Positions 22,893 through 35,493 of a DNA stretch of 64,000 nucleotides are shown piece after piece (within the stretch, counting starts at the first letter, position 1; every line of letters begins with the position of its first letter). The notes beneath the pieces were generated by a model. The model worked only from the letters and a program-made list of their open reading frames with translations, ran no database searches and was not told the DNA's origin. The position numbers were made by a program, and so were the translations under genes. The DNA comes from Pseudomonas sp. S30 (GTDB lineage: Bacteria > Pseudomonadota > Gammaproteobacteria > Pseudomonadales > Pseudomonadaceae): positions 178,037-242,036 of the forward strand of contig NZ_JACVTO010000008.1 in NCBI RefSeq assembly GCF_016518545.1, read 5' to 3'.

Positions 22893-23040
22893 CTAGGCTT
22901 TGTACGAAAAGTGCCTGCGCGACGATCATTCTGCGTTGAAAACAGGCTCGGAATGCTCATTTGCAGCCAGCAAACTCCGCTTCCTCGCCTGTTTTCGCCT
23001 TGTCTGATCGCCGCTCGGCGACTTTTCATACAAACCCTAG
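22893..23040. mobile_element. 148-bp MITE-like element with IS5-type ends
   Basis: The element is bounded by CTAG on both sides (22893-22896 and 23037-23040), which fits the CWAG target of IS5-group elements. Inside are long imperfect inverted repeats. The left end begins GCTTTGTACGAAAAGT and the right end, read on the other strand, begins GGTTTGTATGAAAAGT; both continue into GCG.CGATCA. It is too short to code for a transposase, so it looks like a non-autonomous deletion derivative. Its right CTAG contains the oprB stop codon. Confidence 0.75.
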
Positions 23041-24380
23041 AATGACGACTGAATCTTCAGGCCCGCCACCAGCGCGTTGTCGACCTCGTCCACGGCGCCG
23101 GGGCTCTTGATGTACTGCAGGTTAGGTCGCACGGTCAGCCAGTTGGTGACGTGGAAGCCATAGTACAGCTCGGCGTTGTATTCGGTGCGTTGCAGCGGCA
23201 GGAAGGCCGGATTGTCGTAGTTGTCGATGCCGTTGAAGGCATTGATCTGCTCGGCGCGCTTCTTCACGTCGTCGTTGACATGGATGCGAGCGATGCCGAA
23301 GCCGATGTCGTCCTTGGGCCGCGAGTCGAAGGCGCCTTTGTAGACCATGCCCACCTGCTGGTAGTTGTCGACCACGTTGGTGGCCTTGTCGTGCACGGTG
23401 AAGTTGGCGAACAGGTCCAGGCCGCGACTGGCATCGCCGTTGTGTGCGGTGACTTGCTGCTGGGCCACGACCCACCAGCCATGTTTGCTGGAATGGGACT
23501 TGAAGTCGGTGCCGGAAATGCCTTGGGCATTACCATTGACGTCCTTGTACACGTCGGTGGCATCGGCGGTGCTGTAGTAGTAGCCCAGGCGGTATTCGCC
23601 CGGCAGGCCGTTGACCTTGGGCTGCCAGACCAGCTCCACCGGCAGGATCGCGCCCTTGGTGCCGCTGCCGCTGAGCTTGAAGCCGTTACCGGTCTCCAGG
23701 TTGGAGGGGTTCTGCTCGTAGGCGCCCACCTGGACGAAGAATTCCGGCGTGACGTTGTACTTGACCCGCAGTGCCCACTGGCTCACCGGCCAGTTGTACC
23801 AGATGCCGCCCACCCAGTTGCCCACCTGGGAGCCGCAGAACGCCAGGTTCTGGAAGTCGCACGGGAAGCTGTTGAAGTCCTCGCCCGGCCCGTAGCGGCC
23901 GAATTTCACGTCCAGCGCGCCGTCGAAGTACTTCTGCTTGACCCACATCTGCGTCAGCCGCCAGGTCTGGCCGCGGCCCCAGACCTCCTGCACCGAGCTG
24001 AACTGCCCGGCACGCGGATCGCTGATGCGATCGTTGGACAGGTTGCGACCGCTACGTTCGGTGATCGCCAGCTTGAACTCGGCGTCGTGCCAGCCCAGGA
24101 TCTTCTGCAGGTCCAGGTGCGCGCCCAGGGCGAACTGATCGCTGTAGCGGGCGGTGCGGTCGTGGTTGTAGCCCCCGCGCAGGTTGCCGGCCACTTCGCC
24201 GACGTAGTCGACGGTGAAGTCATAGCCCTTGTCCAGCAACTCGGTGCGGGTGCCGCCCCAGTCGCCGGTCATCCATTTCGACTCGCTGGAGAAGGCCTCG
24301 GCCGCGTGTGCTCCGGTGCTGCCGAACAACGCCAGCAGGGTCAGCGACCCGAGCATCCTGATGTTTCTACGATGTTCCAT
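23037..24380 (-). CDS. oprB: carbohydrate-selective porin OprB
   Basis: This 447-residue outer-membrane porin admits glucose and related sugars. It has a signal peptide (ending GAHAAEAF near residue 28), the OprB N-terminal block KWMTGDWGGTR, alternating beta-strands, and a C-terminal phenylalanine (KIQSSF) for BamA recognition. It follows gtsD by 41 bases and completes the uptake route of outer membrane (OprB), periplasm (GtsA) and inner membrane (GtsBCD). The TAG stop lies within the terminal CTAG of the adjacent MITE-like element, so the last codons are worth comparing with relatives. Confidence 0.97.
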   Translation of the reverse strand: MEHRRNIRMLGSLTLLALFGSTGAHAAEAFSSESKWMTGDWGGTRTELLDKGYDFTVDYVGEVAGNLRGGYNHDRTARYSDQFALGAHLDLQKILGWHDAEFKLAITERSGRNLSNDRISDPRAGQFSSVQEVWGRGQTWRLTQMWVKQKYFDGALDVKFGRYGPGEDFNSFPCDFQNLAFCGSQVGNWVGGIWYNWPVSQWALRVKYNVTPEFFVQVGAYEQNPSNLETGNGFKLSGSGTKGAILPVELVWQPKVNGLPGEYRLGYYYSTADATDVYKDVNGNAQGISGTDFKSHSSKHGWWVVAQQQVTAHNGDASRGLDLFANFTVHDKATNVVDNYQQVGMVYKGAFDSRPKDDIGFGIARIHVNDDVKKRAEQINAFNGIDNYDNPAFLPLQRTEYNAELYYGFHVTNWLTVRPNLQYIKSPGAVDEVDNALVAGLKIQSSF

Positions 24381-24421
24381 CCGTTGGTTCCTCTTTTCTT
24401 GTTATCGATGGGTTGCTTGCT

Positions 24422-25576
<1,155 letters not shown>

Positions 25577-25579
25577 GAC

Positions 25580-26425
25580 TTACCCCTTGACTGCGCCGGC
25601 GGTCAGACCGCGCACGAAATACTTGCCCGCCACCACATAAACCACCAGCGTCGGCAGCGCGGCGATCATCGCGGCAGCCATGTCGACGTTGTATTCCTTG
25701 GCACCGGTGCTGGTGTTGACCAGGTTGTTCAGGGCCACGGTGATCGGTTGCGAGTCGCCGCTGGAGAACACCACGCCGAACAGGAAGTCGTTCCAGATCT
25801 GAGTGAACTGCCAGATCAGGCAGACCATGATGATCGGCGTGGACATCGGCAGGATGATGCGCCGGAAGATGGTGAAGAACCCTGCGCCATCCAGACGCGC
25901 CGCCTTGACCAGCGCCTCGGGAATGCTCACGTAGTAGTTGCGGAAGAACAGCGTGGTGAAGGCCAGGCCGTAGACCACATGCACCAGCACCAGCCCCGAG
26001 GTGGTGCTGGCCAGGCCCAGCTTGCCGAGGGTGAACGAGGCGGGCAGCAGGACGGTCTGGAACGGCAGGAAGCAGCCGAACAGCAACAGGCCGAAGAACA
26101 GCTGCGAGCCCCGAAAGCGCCACATCGACAGCACGTAGCCATTCAGCGCACCGATCGCGGTGGAAATCAGCACTGCGGGCACGGTGATCAGCACCGAGTT
26201 GAGGAAATAGCCGTTGACCGTGGCCCAGGCCTTGCTCCAGCCGATGGTGGTGAACACCTGTGGCCAGCTCAGCAGGTTGCCGGTGCCGATGTCTTCCGGG
26301 GTCTTGAAGCTGGTCAACAGCATGACCACCAACGGCACCAGGTACATCAGCACCGCCAGCAGCAGCACCGCGTGGATGGCCAGCCGGCTCAGGCTCAGGC
26401 CGGGTTTGGCGACGACATCAGTCAT
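25580..26425 (-). CDS. gtsC: glucose/mannose ABC transporter permease GtsC
   Basis: This 281-residue inner-membrane permease of the MalG type has six predicted membrane segments and the EAA loop (PEALVKAARLDGAGFFTIFRRIILP) that docks on GtsD. The start MTDVVAKPG overlaps the gtsB end by eight bases; a longer open frame upstream lies wholly within gtsB. Confidence 0.96.
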   Translation of the reverse strand: MTDVVAKPGLSLSRLAIHAVLLLAVLMYLVPLVVMLLTSFKTPEDIGTGNLLSWPQVFTTIGWSKAWATVNGYFLNSVLITVPAVLISTAIGALNGYVLSMWRFRGSQLFFGLLLFGCFLPFQTVLLPASFTLGKLGLASTTSGLVLVHVVYGLAFTTLFFRNYYVSIPEALVKAARLDGAGFFTIFRRIILPMSTPIIMVCLIWQFTQIWNDFLFGVVFSSGDSQPITVALNNLVNTSTGAKEYNVDMAAAMIAALPTLVVYVVAGKYFVRGLTAGAVKG

Positions 26426-27326
26426 GGCGCTTGCTCCTGAGCTCGGAATACAGGTAAGGCACGAGAATCGCCAGGATCGCCCCGAGCATGAGGATCGCAC
26501 TGGCCGAGCCCATGCCCATCTGCCCGCGGCTGAAGGTGAACGAATACATGAACATCGCTGGCAGGTCGGAGGAATAGCCAGGGCCGCCTGCGGTCATCGC
26601 CGCCACCAGGTCGAAGCTCTTGATGGCGATGTGCGAGAGGATCATCAGCGAACTGAAGAACACCGGACGCAGGCTGGGCAGTACCACGCTCCAATAGATG
26701 CGCGGCAGGCTGGCGCCATCGATCTGCGCGGCGCGGATGATCGACGGGTCGACGCCGCGAAGCCCGGCGAGGAACATCGCCATGATGAAGCCCGAGGCCT
26801 GCCACACGGCGGCGATGACCAGGCAGTAGACCACGCGATCGGGGTCGATCAGCCAGTCGAAGCGAAAGCCGTCCCAGCCCCAGTCGCGCAGCAGCTTGTC
26901 CAGCCCCATGCCAGGGTTGAGCAGCCACTTCCAGGCGGTACCGGTGACGATCATCGACAGCGCCATGGGGTACAGGTAAATGGTGCGGATCACGCCCTCG
27001 CGGCGGATGCGTTGGTCGAGGAAGATCGCCAGCAGCACGCCGATCACCAGGGTCACGCCGATGAACAGGCCACCGAAGACCAGCAGGTTCTTGCTCGCCA
27101 CCCACCAGCGGTCGTTGTCGTACAGACGCATGTACTGGGCCAGCCCTGCCCACTTGTAGGTGGGGAGGAAGGTGGAGGTGGTGAACGACAGGACGAAAGT
27201 CCACAGGATGTAGCCGTAGAAGCCCACCAGCACGATGAACATGCTCGGCGCCAGCACCAGCTTGGGCAGCCAGCGCTGCAGCGCGTCCAGGGGTGAGGCC
27301 CGCAGGCGGGCGGTGGTCGTGGTCAT
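26418..27326 (-). CDS. gtsB: glucose/mannose ABC transporter permease GtsB
   Basis: This 302-residue MalF-type permease has six membrane segments and an EAA loop (DPSIIRAAQIDGASLPRIYWSVVLP). It pairs with GtsC to form the channel. The start MTTTTARLRASPLD follows a possible ribosome-binding site (AGTAACTC is weak) and agrees with the family. A large stem-loop lies between it and gtsA. Confidence 0.96.
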   Translation of the reverse strand: MTTTTARLRASPLDALQRWLPKLVLAPSMFIVLVGFYGYILWTFVLSFTTSTFLPTYKWAGLAQYMRLYDNDRWWVASKNLLVFGGLFIGVTLVIGVLLAIFLDQRIRREGVIRTIYLYPMALSMIVTGTAWKWLLNPGMGLDKLLRDWGWDGFRFDWLIDPDRVVYCLVIAAVWQASGFIMAMFLAGLRGVDPSIIRAAQIDGASLPRIYWSVVLPSLRPVFFSSLMILSHIAIKSFDLVAAMTAGGPGYSSDLPAMFMYSFTFSRGQMGMGSASAILMLGAILAILVPYLYSELRSKRHD

Positions 27327-27361
27327 GACTGAGTTACCCAGAAGAAGGAAAGCACGACCCA

Positions 27362-27426
27362 TGCAGGCGCGGCGGCCAAGTGCGGTCACCGTGGGTCGAT
27401 GGACCCGCCGAGTCGCCGCGCCTGCA
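27362..27426 (-). promoter_or_regulatory. intercistronic stem-loop between gtsA and gtsB
   Basis: A perfect 13-bp stem, TGCAGGCGCGGCG (27362-27374) against its complement at 27414-27426, encloses a second hairpin (GGGTC 27393-27397 with GACCC 27402-27406). It begins 25 bases after the gtsA stop and has no T-run. Such structures after binding-protein genes commonly protect the upstream mRNA and lower permease expression. Confidence 0.6.
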
Positions 27427-27451
27427 GGGCTGTCACTCGTCTAGCGAGTGG

Positions 27452-28738
27452 TTACTTGGCAGCCTTCACCGCCGCGTTGAGCTTCTTCGCCGCATCGGCC
27501 GCATCGGCTTTCGGGTCGTTGATGTAGTTGGTCACCACATCGAAGAAGGCGCCCTGCACGGCGAGCGTGGTCGCCATGTTGTGCGCCATGCTCGGTTGCA
27601 GGCCACCGGACTTGGCATCGGCCAGGAAGTCCTTTGCCGAGGTCTGGGCGCAGCTGTCGAAGCCGTACTTGTCCATGTGCTCGAGCATGTCGTTACGCAC
27701 CGGTATAGAGCCCTTGTTGATGCTGAAGGTCTTCTGGAAGTCCTCGCCCAGCACCTTGCGCGCGATGTCCTGCTGACCCAGGGCGGTGCCCTTGTCCTTC
27801 TGCTTGAACACCGCCAGCGAGTCGATGTTGTACAGGAAGCCCTGGCCGGTGCCGGGGAACGGCACGCACTGGTAGTCCTTGCCCGCGACTTTCTTGGCCA
27901 GGGTCCATTCGCTCTTGGCCCAGTCGCCCATGATCTGCATGCCAGCCTTGCCGTTGATCACCTTGGCGGCCTCCAGGTTCCAGTCCTGGCCCTTGCCGTC
28001 CGGGTCCATGTAACTGGCGACCTTCTTCAGCTCGGTGAGCGCCTTGATCATCTCGGGACCGGTCAGGGTCTTCTCGTCCAGGTCCACCAGGGCCTTCTTG
28101 TAGCCGTCCACGCCCATCACCGCCAGCACCACGTTCTCGAACACGGTGCTGTCCTGCCAGGGCTGGCCGCCATGGGCCAGGGGAATGAAGCCGGCGGCCT
28201 TGAGCTTGTCGGCGGCGGCGTAGAAGGCTTCGAGGGTGGTCGGCGGCTCGCTGATGCCAGCCTTCTTGAACACTTCGGGGTTGATCCACAGCCAGTTGAT
28301 GCGGTGGATGTTCACCGGTACGGCGACGTAGTCACCGTCGTACTTGACGGTGTCGGCGACTTTCTTGTCGAGCAGGGTGTCCCACTTCTCTTCCTTGGCC
28401 ACGTCCTTGAGCACGTCGGTGTCGAGCAGGCCAGTGGCGGCCCAGTCCTGGATGTCCGGCCCCTTGATCTGGGCGACACCGGGCGGGTTGCCGGCCACGG
28501 CGCGGCTCTTGAGCACGGTCATCGCGGTGGCACCACCACCGCCGGCGACGGCGCCGTCCTTCCAGGTGAAGCCGTCTTTCTCGACCTGTGCCTTGAGCAC
28601 GTCGACGGCGGCTTTCTCGCCACCGGAGGTCCACCAGTGAACTACCTCGACGGTGCCCTTGGAGTCGGCAGCCAAGGCACTGAGCGGCATGAGGGAGGCG
28701 AGGGAAATGGCAGCAGCCAGACGGAGCTTGGAATTCAT
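27452..28738 (-). CDS. gtsA: glucose/mannose ABC transporter substrate-binding protein GtsA
   Basis: This 428-residue periplasmic protein captures glucose. It has a signal peptide ([20 protein letters not shown], cleavage near residue 24) and the extracellular sugar-binding fold of family 1 ([15 protein letters not shown] at the mature N-terminus). It is the first gene of gtsABCD-oprB and is separated from gtsB by a large stem-loop. The promoter must lie in the 106 bases after the epimerase gene. Confidence 0.97.
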   Translation of the reverse strand: MNSKLRLAAAISLASLMPLSALAADSKGTVEVVHWWTSGGEKAAVDVLKAQVEKDGFTWKDGAVAGGGGATAMTVLKSRAVAGNPPGVAQIKGPDIQDWAATGLLDTDVLKDVAKEEKWDTLLDKKVADTVKYDGDYVAVPVNIHRINWLWINPEVFKKAGISEPPTTLEAFYAAADKLKAAGFIPLAHGGQPWQDSTVFENVVLAVMGVDGYKKALVDLDEKTLTGPEMIKALTELKKVASYMDPDGKGQDWNLEAAKVINGKAGMQIMGDWAKSEWTLAKKVAGKDYQCVPFPGTGQGFLYNIDSLAVFKQKDKGTALGQQDIARKVLGEDFQKTFSINKGSIPVRNDMLEHMDKYGFDSCAQTSAKDFLADAKSGGLQPSMAHNMATTLAVQGAFFDVVTNYINDPKADAADAAKKLNAAVKAAK

Positions 28739-28844
28739 TGGAGTACCTTGTTCTTGTTATGCGGGGCAAGTCGTTCGCTTGCGTTGCATCGATTCTAGTA
28801 AGCAGGTCCACCGCTTCAGGTAACGAAGCGACGCCTGAATGTCA

Positions 28845-30110
28845 TCATCTGGTTACATTCGACCGAGCCAGCGCCGTGGCCAGGCTTGGCGCCAATGCCA
28901 GGCGCGGCAGCAGGACCGCCTGGTAGGCATGATACAGGTCCGGCTTGCCGCTCCAGATGCTCGTGCCAGGGCGGTTCTGCAGGTCCAGCTCATGGTGCCA
29001 GCTGCCCGCGTGGCGATCGATGAAATGCGCGTCGATGAAGTCCCAGAAGCGCCGATACCACTGCTCGTACTCGCGCTCGCCGGTGCGGCGCAGCAATGCG
29101 GCGGCCGTGGCGCAAGCTTCGGCGTGGGTCCAGTGCAGGCGCGCGCGCACCACCGGGCGCTGCTGCCAGTCCAGGGTGTAGACCAGGCCCGGCGCGCCAT
29201 CGGCGTGCCAGGCCTGGCGACAGGCGCTGGCGAACAACCCACGGGCCGACGCGACGAGCCAGCTCGGCACGCTCAGACCCGCCCGGCGACGGGCCGCCTC
29301 CAGGTGCAACAGCAGCCGCGCCCACTCGAACGCATGGCCTGGGGTGGTGCCGAACGGCCGGAAGCCATCGGCCGGATGATCGCTGTTGTAGTCGGGCAAA
29401 GGCTGCCAGGCCGCGTCGAAATGCTCGATCACGGCATGGTCGGGAGCGGCGGCGGGATCGCGAATGATCCGCTCGGCGATGCGCAAGGCGCGGTCCAGCC
29501 AATGAGGCTGAGCGGTGACATCGGCCAGGGCGAGAAACGCCTCGGTGGCGTGCATGTTGCTGTTGGCGCCGCGATAGGCTTCGCCGTGCGACCAGTCCTG
29601 GTGGTAGGACTCACGCAGCGCGCCCTCCTCCTCGCTCCAGAAGTGCGCGTCGATCACCTCGATGGCTTCGGCCAGCAGCGCCTGCGCCCCGACCGCGCCT
29701 GCCACCACCGCCGAGCTGGCGGCCAGGGCGACGAAGGCATGCAGGTAGGCGGTCTTGGTGCGCGGCGCCCGGGCCTGGGCATCGATGAACCAGCCGCCGT
29801 GGCGCGCATCGCGCAGTGGCCCGTCGCGCAGGGCCGCCACGCCATGCTCGACCAGCGGCAGGCAGCCGGGAATGCCTTGCACATGGGCCAGGGCGAAGCA
29901 GTGGGTCATGCGGGTGGTGTTCAGGGTGTCGGCGAAGGCATCCGGCGCCAGGGAGCCCTGCGCATCGAGCGCGCCGAAACCGTCGGGCAGGCGCGAGGCC
30001 TTGGCGAAGGTCACCAGGCGCAGGCCCTCGGTGTCCAGCCAGGCGTGGTGAACCGGGGCGTCGAGCCAACTGCCGGGAGCAAGAGCGATACTGTCCATCG
30101 GTGGTATCAA
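28845..30110 (-). CDS. AGE-family epimerase/isomerase (YihS-like)
   Basis: This 421-residue (alpha/alpha)6-barrel protein belongs to the N-acylglucosamine 2-epimerase family. Conserved pieces include TRMTHCFALAHVQG, HGGWF, the catalytic-His regions SNMHATEAFLAL and TPGHAFEWARLLL, and WSGKPDLYHAYQA, which resembles the mannose/sulfoquinovose isomerase YihS. It sits between the two-component genes and gtsA, so interconversion of hexoses such as mannose and fructose is plausible. An internal start at MDSIALAPG (30098) is equally good. Confidence 0.88.
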   Translation of the reverse strand: MIPPMDSIALAPGSWLDAPVHHAWLDTEGLRLVTFAKASRLPDGFGALDAQGSLAPDAFADTLNTTRMTHCFALAHVQGIPGCLPLVEHGVAALRDGPLRDARHGGWFIDAQARAPRTKTAYLHAFVALAASSAVVAGAVGAQALLAEAIEVIDAHFWSEEEGALRESYHQDWSHGEAYRGANSNMHATEAFLALADVTAQPHWLDRALRIAERIIRDPAAAPDHAVIEHFDAAWQPLPDYNSDHPADGFRPFGTTPGHAFEWARLLLHLEAARRRAGLSVPSWLVASARGLFASACRQAWHADGAPGLVYTLDWQQRPVVRARLHWTHAEACATAAALLRRTGEREYEQWYRRFWDFIDAHFIDRHAGSWHHELDLQNRPGTSIWSGKPDLYHAYQAVLLPRLALAPSLATALARSNVTR

Positions 30111-30237
30111 TCCGTGCCAGTGACAGGTCGGGATGCCTGTCGTCTGCGGATTCTAGCCAGCCTCCCTGGCGTGCAGGTCACGAAGGCCGGCGCGAATGTC
30201 ACCGAATCGTGACAGCGTCGTCACGCCTGCTGGCGGG

Positions 30238-31704
30238 TCAGTCGATTACCCGCGGCAGGTACAGGGTCACGCGCAGACCGCCCTCGCGCAGGTTCAACAG
30301 GCTCACTTCGCCGCCGTGGCTGTGGGCGATGTTGCGCGCGATGCCCAGGCCCAAGCCATAGCCCTGCTGCTGGGGCGAGAGACGGAAATGCGGCTCGAAC
30401 ACCTGTTCCAGACGTTGTTCGGGCACCCCCGGCCCCTGGTCGTCGACCTGCAGGACGAAGCCCTCGTGGCTGTCGATGATGCGCAGGTGTGCACGCTCAC
30501 CGTACTTGATGGCGTTGTCGATGAGGTTGGCGATGCAGCGGCGCAGTGCCAGCGGCTTGCCGTGATAGGGCGCCAGCGCACGGCCTTCCACGGTGATGCG
30601 GCCATCGCGCAGGTAGGGTTCGGCGAGAAACTCCAGCACCTGGTTCAGATCCACCGGCTCGATGTTCTCGTGGATGTCGGTGTCCTTCACGCATTGCAAC
30701 GCCCCTTTGACCAACAGCTCCAGCTCGTCGAGGTCGCGACTGAACTTGGCCTGCAAGTGTTCGTCCTCCAGCAGCTCTACCCGCAGGCGCAGGCGCGTGA
30801 TGGGGGTGCGCAGGTCGTGGGAAATGGCGCTGAACAGCTGTGAGCGTTCGGTGAGGTAGCGGCTGATACGCTCGCGCATGGCGTTGAACGCACGGCCCAC
30901 CTCCACCACTTCGCTGCCCCCGGCCTCGGCCACCGGCGGCACCTCGGCGCCCAGGGACATCTCCCGCGCCGTGCGCGCCAGACGCTTGAGCGGCAGGCTC
31001 TGCCAGTGCACCAGCAGGCCGATGAACAGCAGCAGCAAGGCGGTGGTGAGGACGATGAAGCCGATCTGCTGGCGCGGCAGCCTTTGCGGTTCGAGGCCCG
31101 TGTAGGGCTCGGGCAGCAGGGAAGCGATGTACAGCCACTCGCCTTCGCCCAGGCGGATCTGGGTCACCAGTACCGGTGGGTTGAGCGGCTCGAGGGTCAA
31201 GGCGTAGTGCGCCCAGGAACGCGGCAGCTCGTCGAGCTTCAGGCCACTGTTGAAGATGCGCAGGTCCTCGGGCCGTACGAATTCCACGGATATCTCCATG
31301 CCCTGACCGAGGCGCTCGTGCAGCACCCGGCGAACTTCATCGATCACCGCCGCCTTGCGCGCGGTGATCGCAAGCACCGGCATGTCCAGCGGCTTGTCGT
31401 TGAGCGAGACGAAGAACCGCGTGCCGCCCATGCTGCGCAACTGGTCCAGGACCATCGGCCGGTATGCCACCGGCAGCGAGCGGAAGTAACTGACGCTGGC
31501 GCTCATGGAATGGGCCAGACTGCTGGCGCTGGCGCGCAGGCCCTGCACCTGGCTGGCACGCAACTGGGCGAGCCAGATCAGGCTCGACAACCCCTGGGCG
31601 ATCAGCACCACCAGCAAGGTGAGCAGCAGCATGCGGCCCAGCAACGAGCGCGGCAGCAGGCGCCAGCGCCGTTCGACGCCCGCGTCAGCCGGCACTGCTG
31701 ACAT
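30238..31704 (-). CDS. gtrS: sensor histidine kinase GtrS (GltS)
   Basis: This 488-residue membrane kinase has two membrane segments (about residues 20-40 and 180-205) flanking a periplasmic sensor, then HAMP, a HisKA domain with SAISHDLRTPITRLRLRVELLE, and a HATPase domain (N-box LIDNAIKYG, G-boxes DQGPGVP and GYGLGLGIARN). In pseudomonads the homologue senses 2-ketogluconate or 6-phosphogluconate and signals to GltR. The start MSAVPADAG overlaps gltR by 20 bases. Confidence 0.93.
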   Translation of the reverse strand: MSAVPADAGVERRWRLLPRSLLGRMLLLTLLVVLIAQGLSSLIWLAQLRASQVQGLRASASSLAHSMSASVSYFRSLPVAYRPMVLDQLRSMGGTRFFVSLNDKPLDMPVLAITARKAAVIDEVRRVLHERLGQGMEISVEFVRPEDLRIFNSGLKLDELPRSWAHYALTLEPLNPPVLVTQIRLGEGEWLYIASLLPEPYTGLEPQRLPRQQIGFIVLTTALLLLFIGLLVHWQSLPLKRLARTAREMSLGAEVPPVAEAGGSEVVEVGRAFNAMRERISRYLTERSQLFSAISHDLRTPITRLRLRVELLEDEHLQAKFSRDLDELELLVKGALQCVKDTDIHENIEPVDLNQVLEFLAEPYLRDGRITVEGRALAPYHGKPLALRRCIANLIDNAIKYGERAHLRIIDSHEGFVLQVDDQGPGVPEQRLEQVFEPHFRLSPQQQGYGLGLGIARNIAHSHGGEVSLLNLREGGLRVTLYLPRVID

Positions 31705-32410
31705 TCGCCGCGAGCAAGTAGCCGCTGCCACGCACGGTGCGGATCAACCGCGGTGGCTTTTCGGTGTCACGCAAGCGCTGGCGCAGGCGGCTCACCGCCA
31801 TGTCGACGATACGGTCCAGCGGCATGGGTTCGCGCCCGCGGGTGGCGTTGCCGATGGTGTCGCGGTCGAGGATCTGCTGCGGGTGGTCGAGGAACAGCTT
31901 GAGCAAGGCGAAGTCCGCGCCGGAAAGGATCACTTCTTCGCCATCGCGGTGAAACAGCCGGTGGCTGACCGTGTCCAGGCGCCAGTCCTCGAACGCCAGC
32001 ACCGCGCTGCCTGGGCTCGCCGTGGCGAAGTCGCAGCGGCGCAGCAGGGCCTTGATGCGCGCCTGCAGCTCGCGCGGGCTGAATGGCTTGCCCAGGTAAT
32101 CGTCGGCGCCCAGTTCCAGGCCGATGATGCGGTCGGTCTCGTCCGAGCTTGCGGTCAGCATGATGATCGGCACCCGCGCATGACGCGGATGCTGGCGTAC
32201 CCAGCGACACAGGCTGAAGCCGTCCTCGTCGGGCAGCATCACGTCGAGGATCACCAGGTCGTAGGCGCCGGCCTCCAGGGCACGGCGAAAGCCCTGGCCG
32301 TCGGCCTCGGCCTGCACCTGCAGGCCCGAGCGGCTGAGGTAGGTTTGCAACAGTTCGCGAATGTCCTGATCGTCGTCGACCATCAAGATCGTCTTGCCGG
32401 CAGTGCTCAC
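31685..32410 (-). CDS. gltR: response regulator GltR
   Basis: This 241-residue OmpR-type regulator has a receiver domain (acidic pocket DDD, phospho-acceptor Asp in LVILDVMLPDEDG, Lys in GKPFSPREL) and a C-terminal winged HTH (RIVDMAVSRLRQRL, RTVRGSGYLL). The start is GTG at 32410, preceded by AGGGAT; the receiver fold begins there and the longer open frame upstream is not protein-like. It controls glucose-uptake genes together with GtrS and lies downstream of glk. Confidence 0.94.
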   Translation of the reverse strand: MSTAGKTILMVDDDQDIRELLQTYLSRSGLQVQAEADGQGFRRALEAGAYDLVILDVMLPDEDGFSLCRWVRQHPRHARVPIIMLTASSDETDRIIGLELGADDYLGKPFSPRELQARIKALLRRCDFATASPGSAVLAFEDWRLDTVSHRLFHRDGEEVILSGADFALLKLFLDHPQQILDRDTIGNATRGREPMPLDRIVDMAVSRLRQRLRDTEKPPRLIRTVRGSGYLLAANVSSAG

Positions 32411-32532
32411 AATGAGATCCCTGTGGTGGGGGCAGGTCTTGGCGCCTGCTGAGGGCATTGTACAAGCGCTGGGGCCTGTGTGGGGCAAGTCCGACCGGCA
32501 TCGCGCGGTCCTGGCTCGCCCCACGCGACCGC

Positions 32533-33485
32533 TCAGTGGTCCAGCACCTGCTGCAAGGCGACGCCCGCACCCAGCAACCCGGAGAACTCCGCAGTGACCA
32601 GCCATACCGGTACGCCGGGGAAGTAGCCGCTCATGCAGCCCTTGTCGGCGAAGCTGGCGGCGAAGCCGCTGCGCAGGAACAGCTCGGCGAAGCGCGGGAT
32701 CACCCCACCGACGATGTACACACCGCCACGGGCCCCCAGGGTCAGCACGTTGTTGCCGGCCACCCGCCCGAGGAAGCGCGAGAACTGCTCGACCACCGCC
32801 AGCGCGCGCGGCTCGCCACCCAGCGCGGCATCGGTGATCTGCGCCGGAGTCTTGTGCTGCGGCGTGGCGCCGTCGAGCGCGCAGATGGCCTGGTACAGGC
32901 GCACCAGGCCGCCGCCGCTGAGCACGGTCTCGGCGCTGACGTGGCCGATCTGGCTGTGGATCTGCTGATGGATGGCGGCCTCGCGCGCATTGCCCACGGG
33001 CAGGTCGACGTGCCCTCCCTCGCCGGGCAGCGCCATCCAGTGCTTGTTCAGGCTGAGCAGGGTGCCCACGCCCAGGCCGGTGCCAGGGCCGATGATCAGC
33101 GCCGGGCGGGCGTCATCGGCCTGACCCGGACAGACTTCGACGAACTCGCCCGGTTTGAGCCGGGTCATGCCCAGGGCCATGGCCGAGAAGTCGTTGAGCA
33201 TCAGCAGGCGCTGCACCTGCAATGCCTGGCAGAAGGCCGTGCGGTTGAGCCGCCAATGGTTGTTGGTGAAGCGGAAATCATCGCCTTCCACAGGGCCGGC
33301 CACCGACAGGCACACATCCGAAATGCCGCCCCGGGCGATGCCCTGCTCCTTCAGATAGGCCTCGATGGCCTGCTCGGGGCTGGAGTAATCCGCCGTGGCG
33401 AACACCTGCACCGCGTGCAGGTCATTGTCGCGCCACAGGGCAAAGCGTGCGTTGGTACCGCCGATGTCGCCGACCAGCAAGGCCT

Positions 33486-33489
<4 letters not shown>
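32533..33489 (-). CDS. glk: glucokinase
   Basis: This 318-residue enzyme phosphorylates glucose with ATP. It carries the bacterial glucokinase motifs [12 protein letters not shown] at the N-terminus, [29 protein letters not shown] and [13 protein letters not shown]. The start overlaps the edd stop by four bases (ATGA), so the two are co-translated in the edd-glk-gltR-gtrS order known for P. putida. Confidence 0.97.
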
Positions 33490-35312
<1,823 letters not shown>

Positions 35313-35431
35313 GTACTGGACTCCAGGCTAGGGTAAGGGCGATCTGAACCGACGGCGGCGCTGGCGGGCTTGGCAACCTAGGCTTGAAGGCAGGGTGCGG
35401 GAGGTCGTCAGCGCTTGAGCTCGATCACTCG

Positions 35432-35445
35432 TTGTAGATTTACAA
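35432..35445. promoter_or_regulatory. candidate HexR operator at edd
   Basis: TTGTAGATTTACAA is a 14-base dyad (TTGTA/TACAA-like ends) about 120 bases from the edd start. Its spacing is shorter than that of the zwf and gap sites, so it is the weaker call of the three. Confidence 0.45.
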
Positions 35446-35493
35446 AAATATTGCCACTAAAAATGCTTGTTTTCTATCTGTGAGTGAATAATC

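Noticed and set aside
28739..28844. GTAAC/GTTAC inverted pair before gtsA considered as a GltR site
   Set aside because: The halves are about 30 bases apart and do not match any GltR site that I can recall with confidence.
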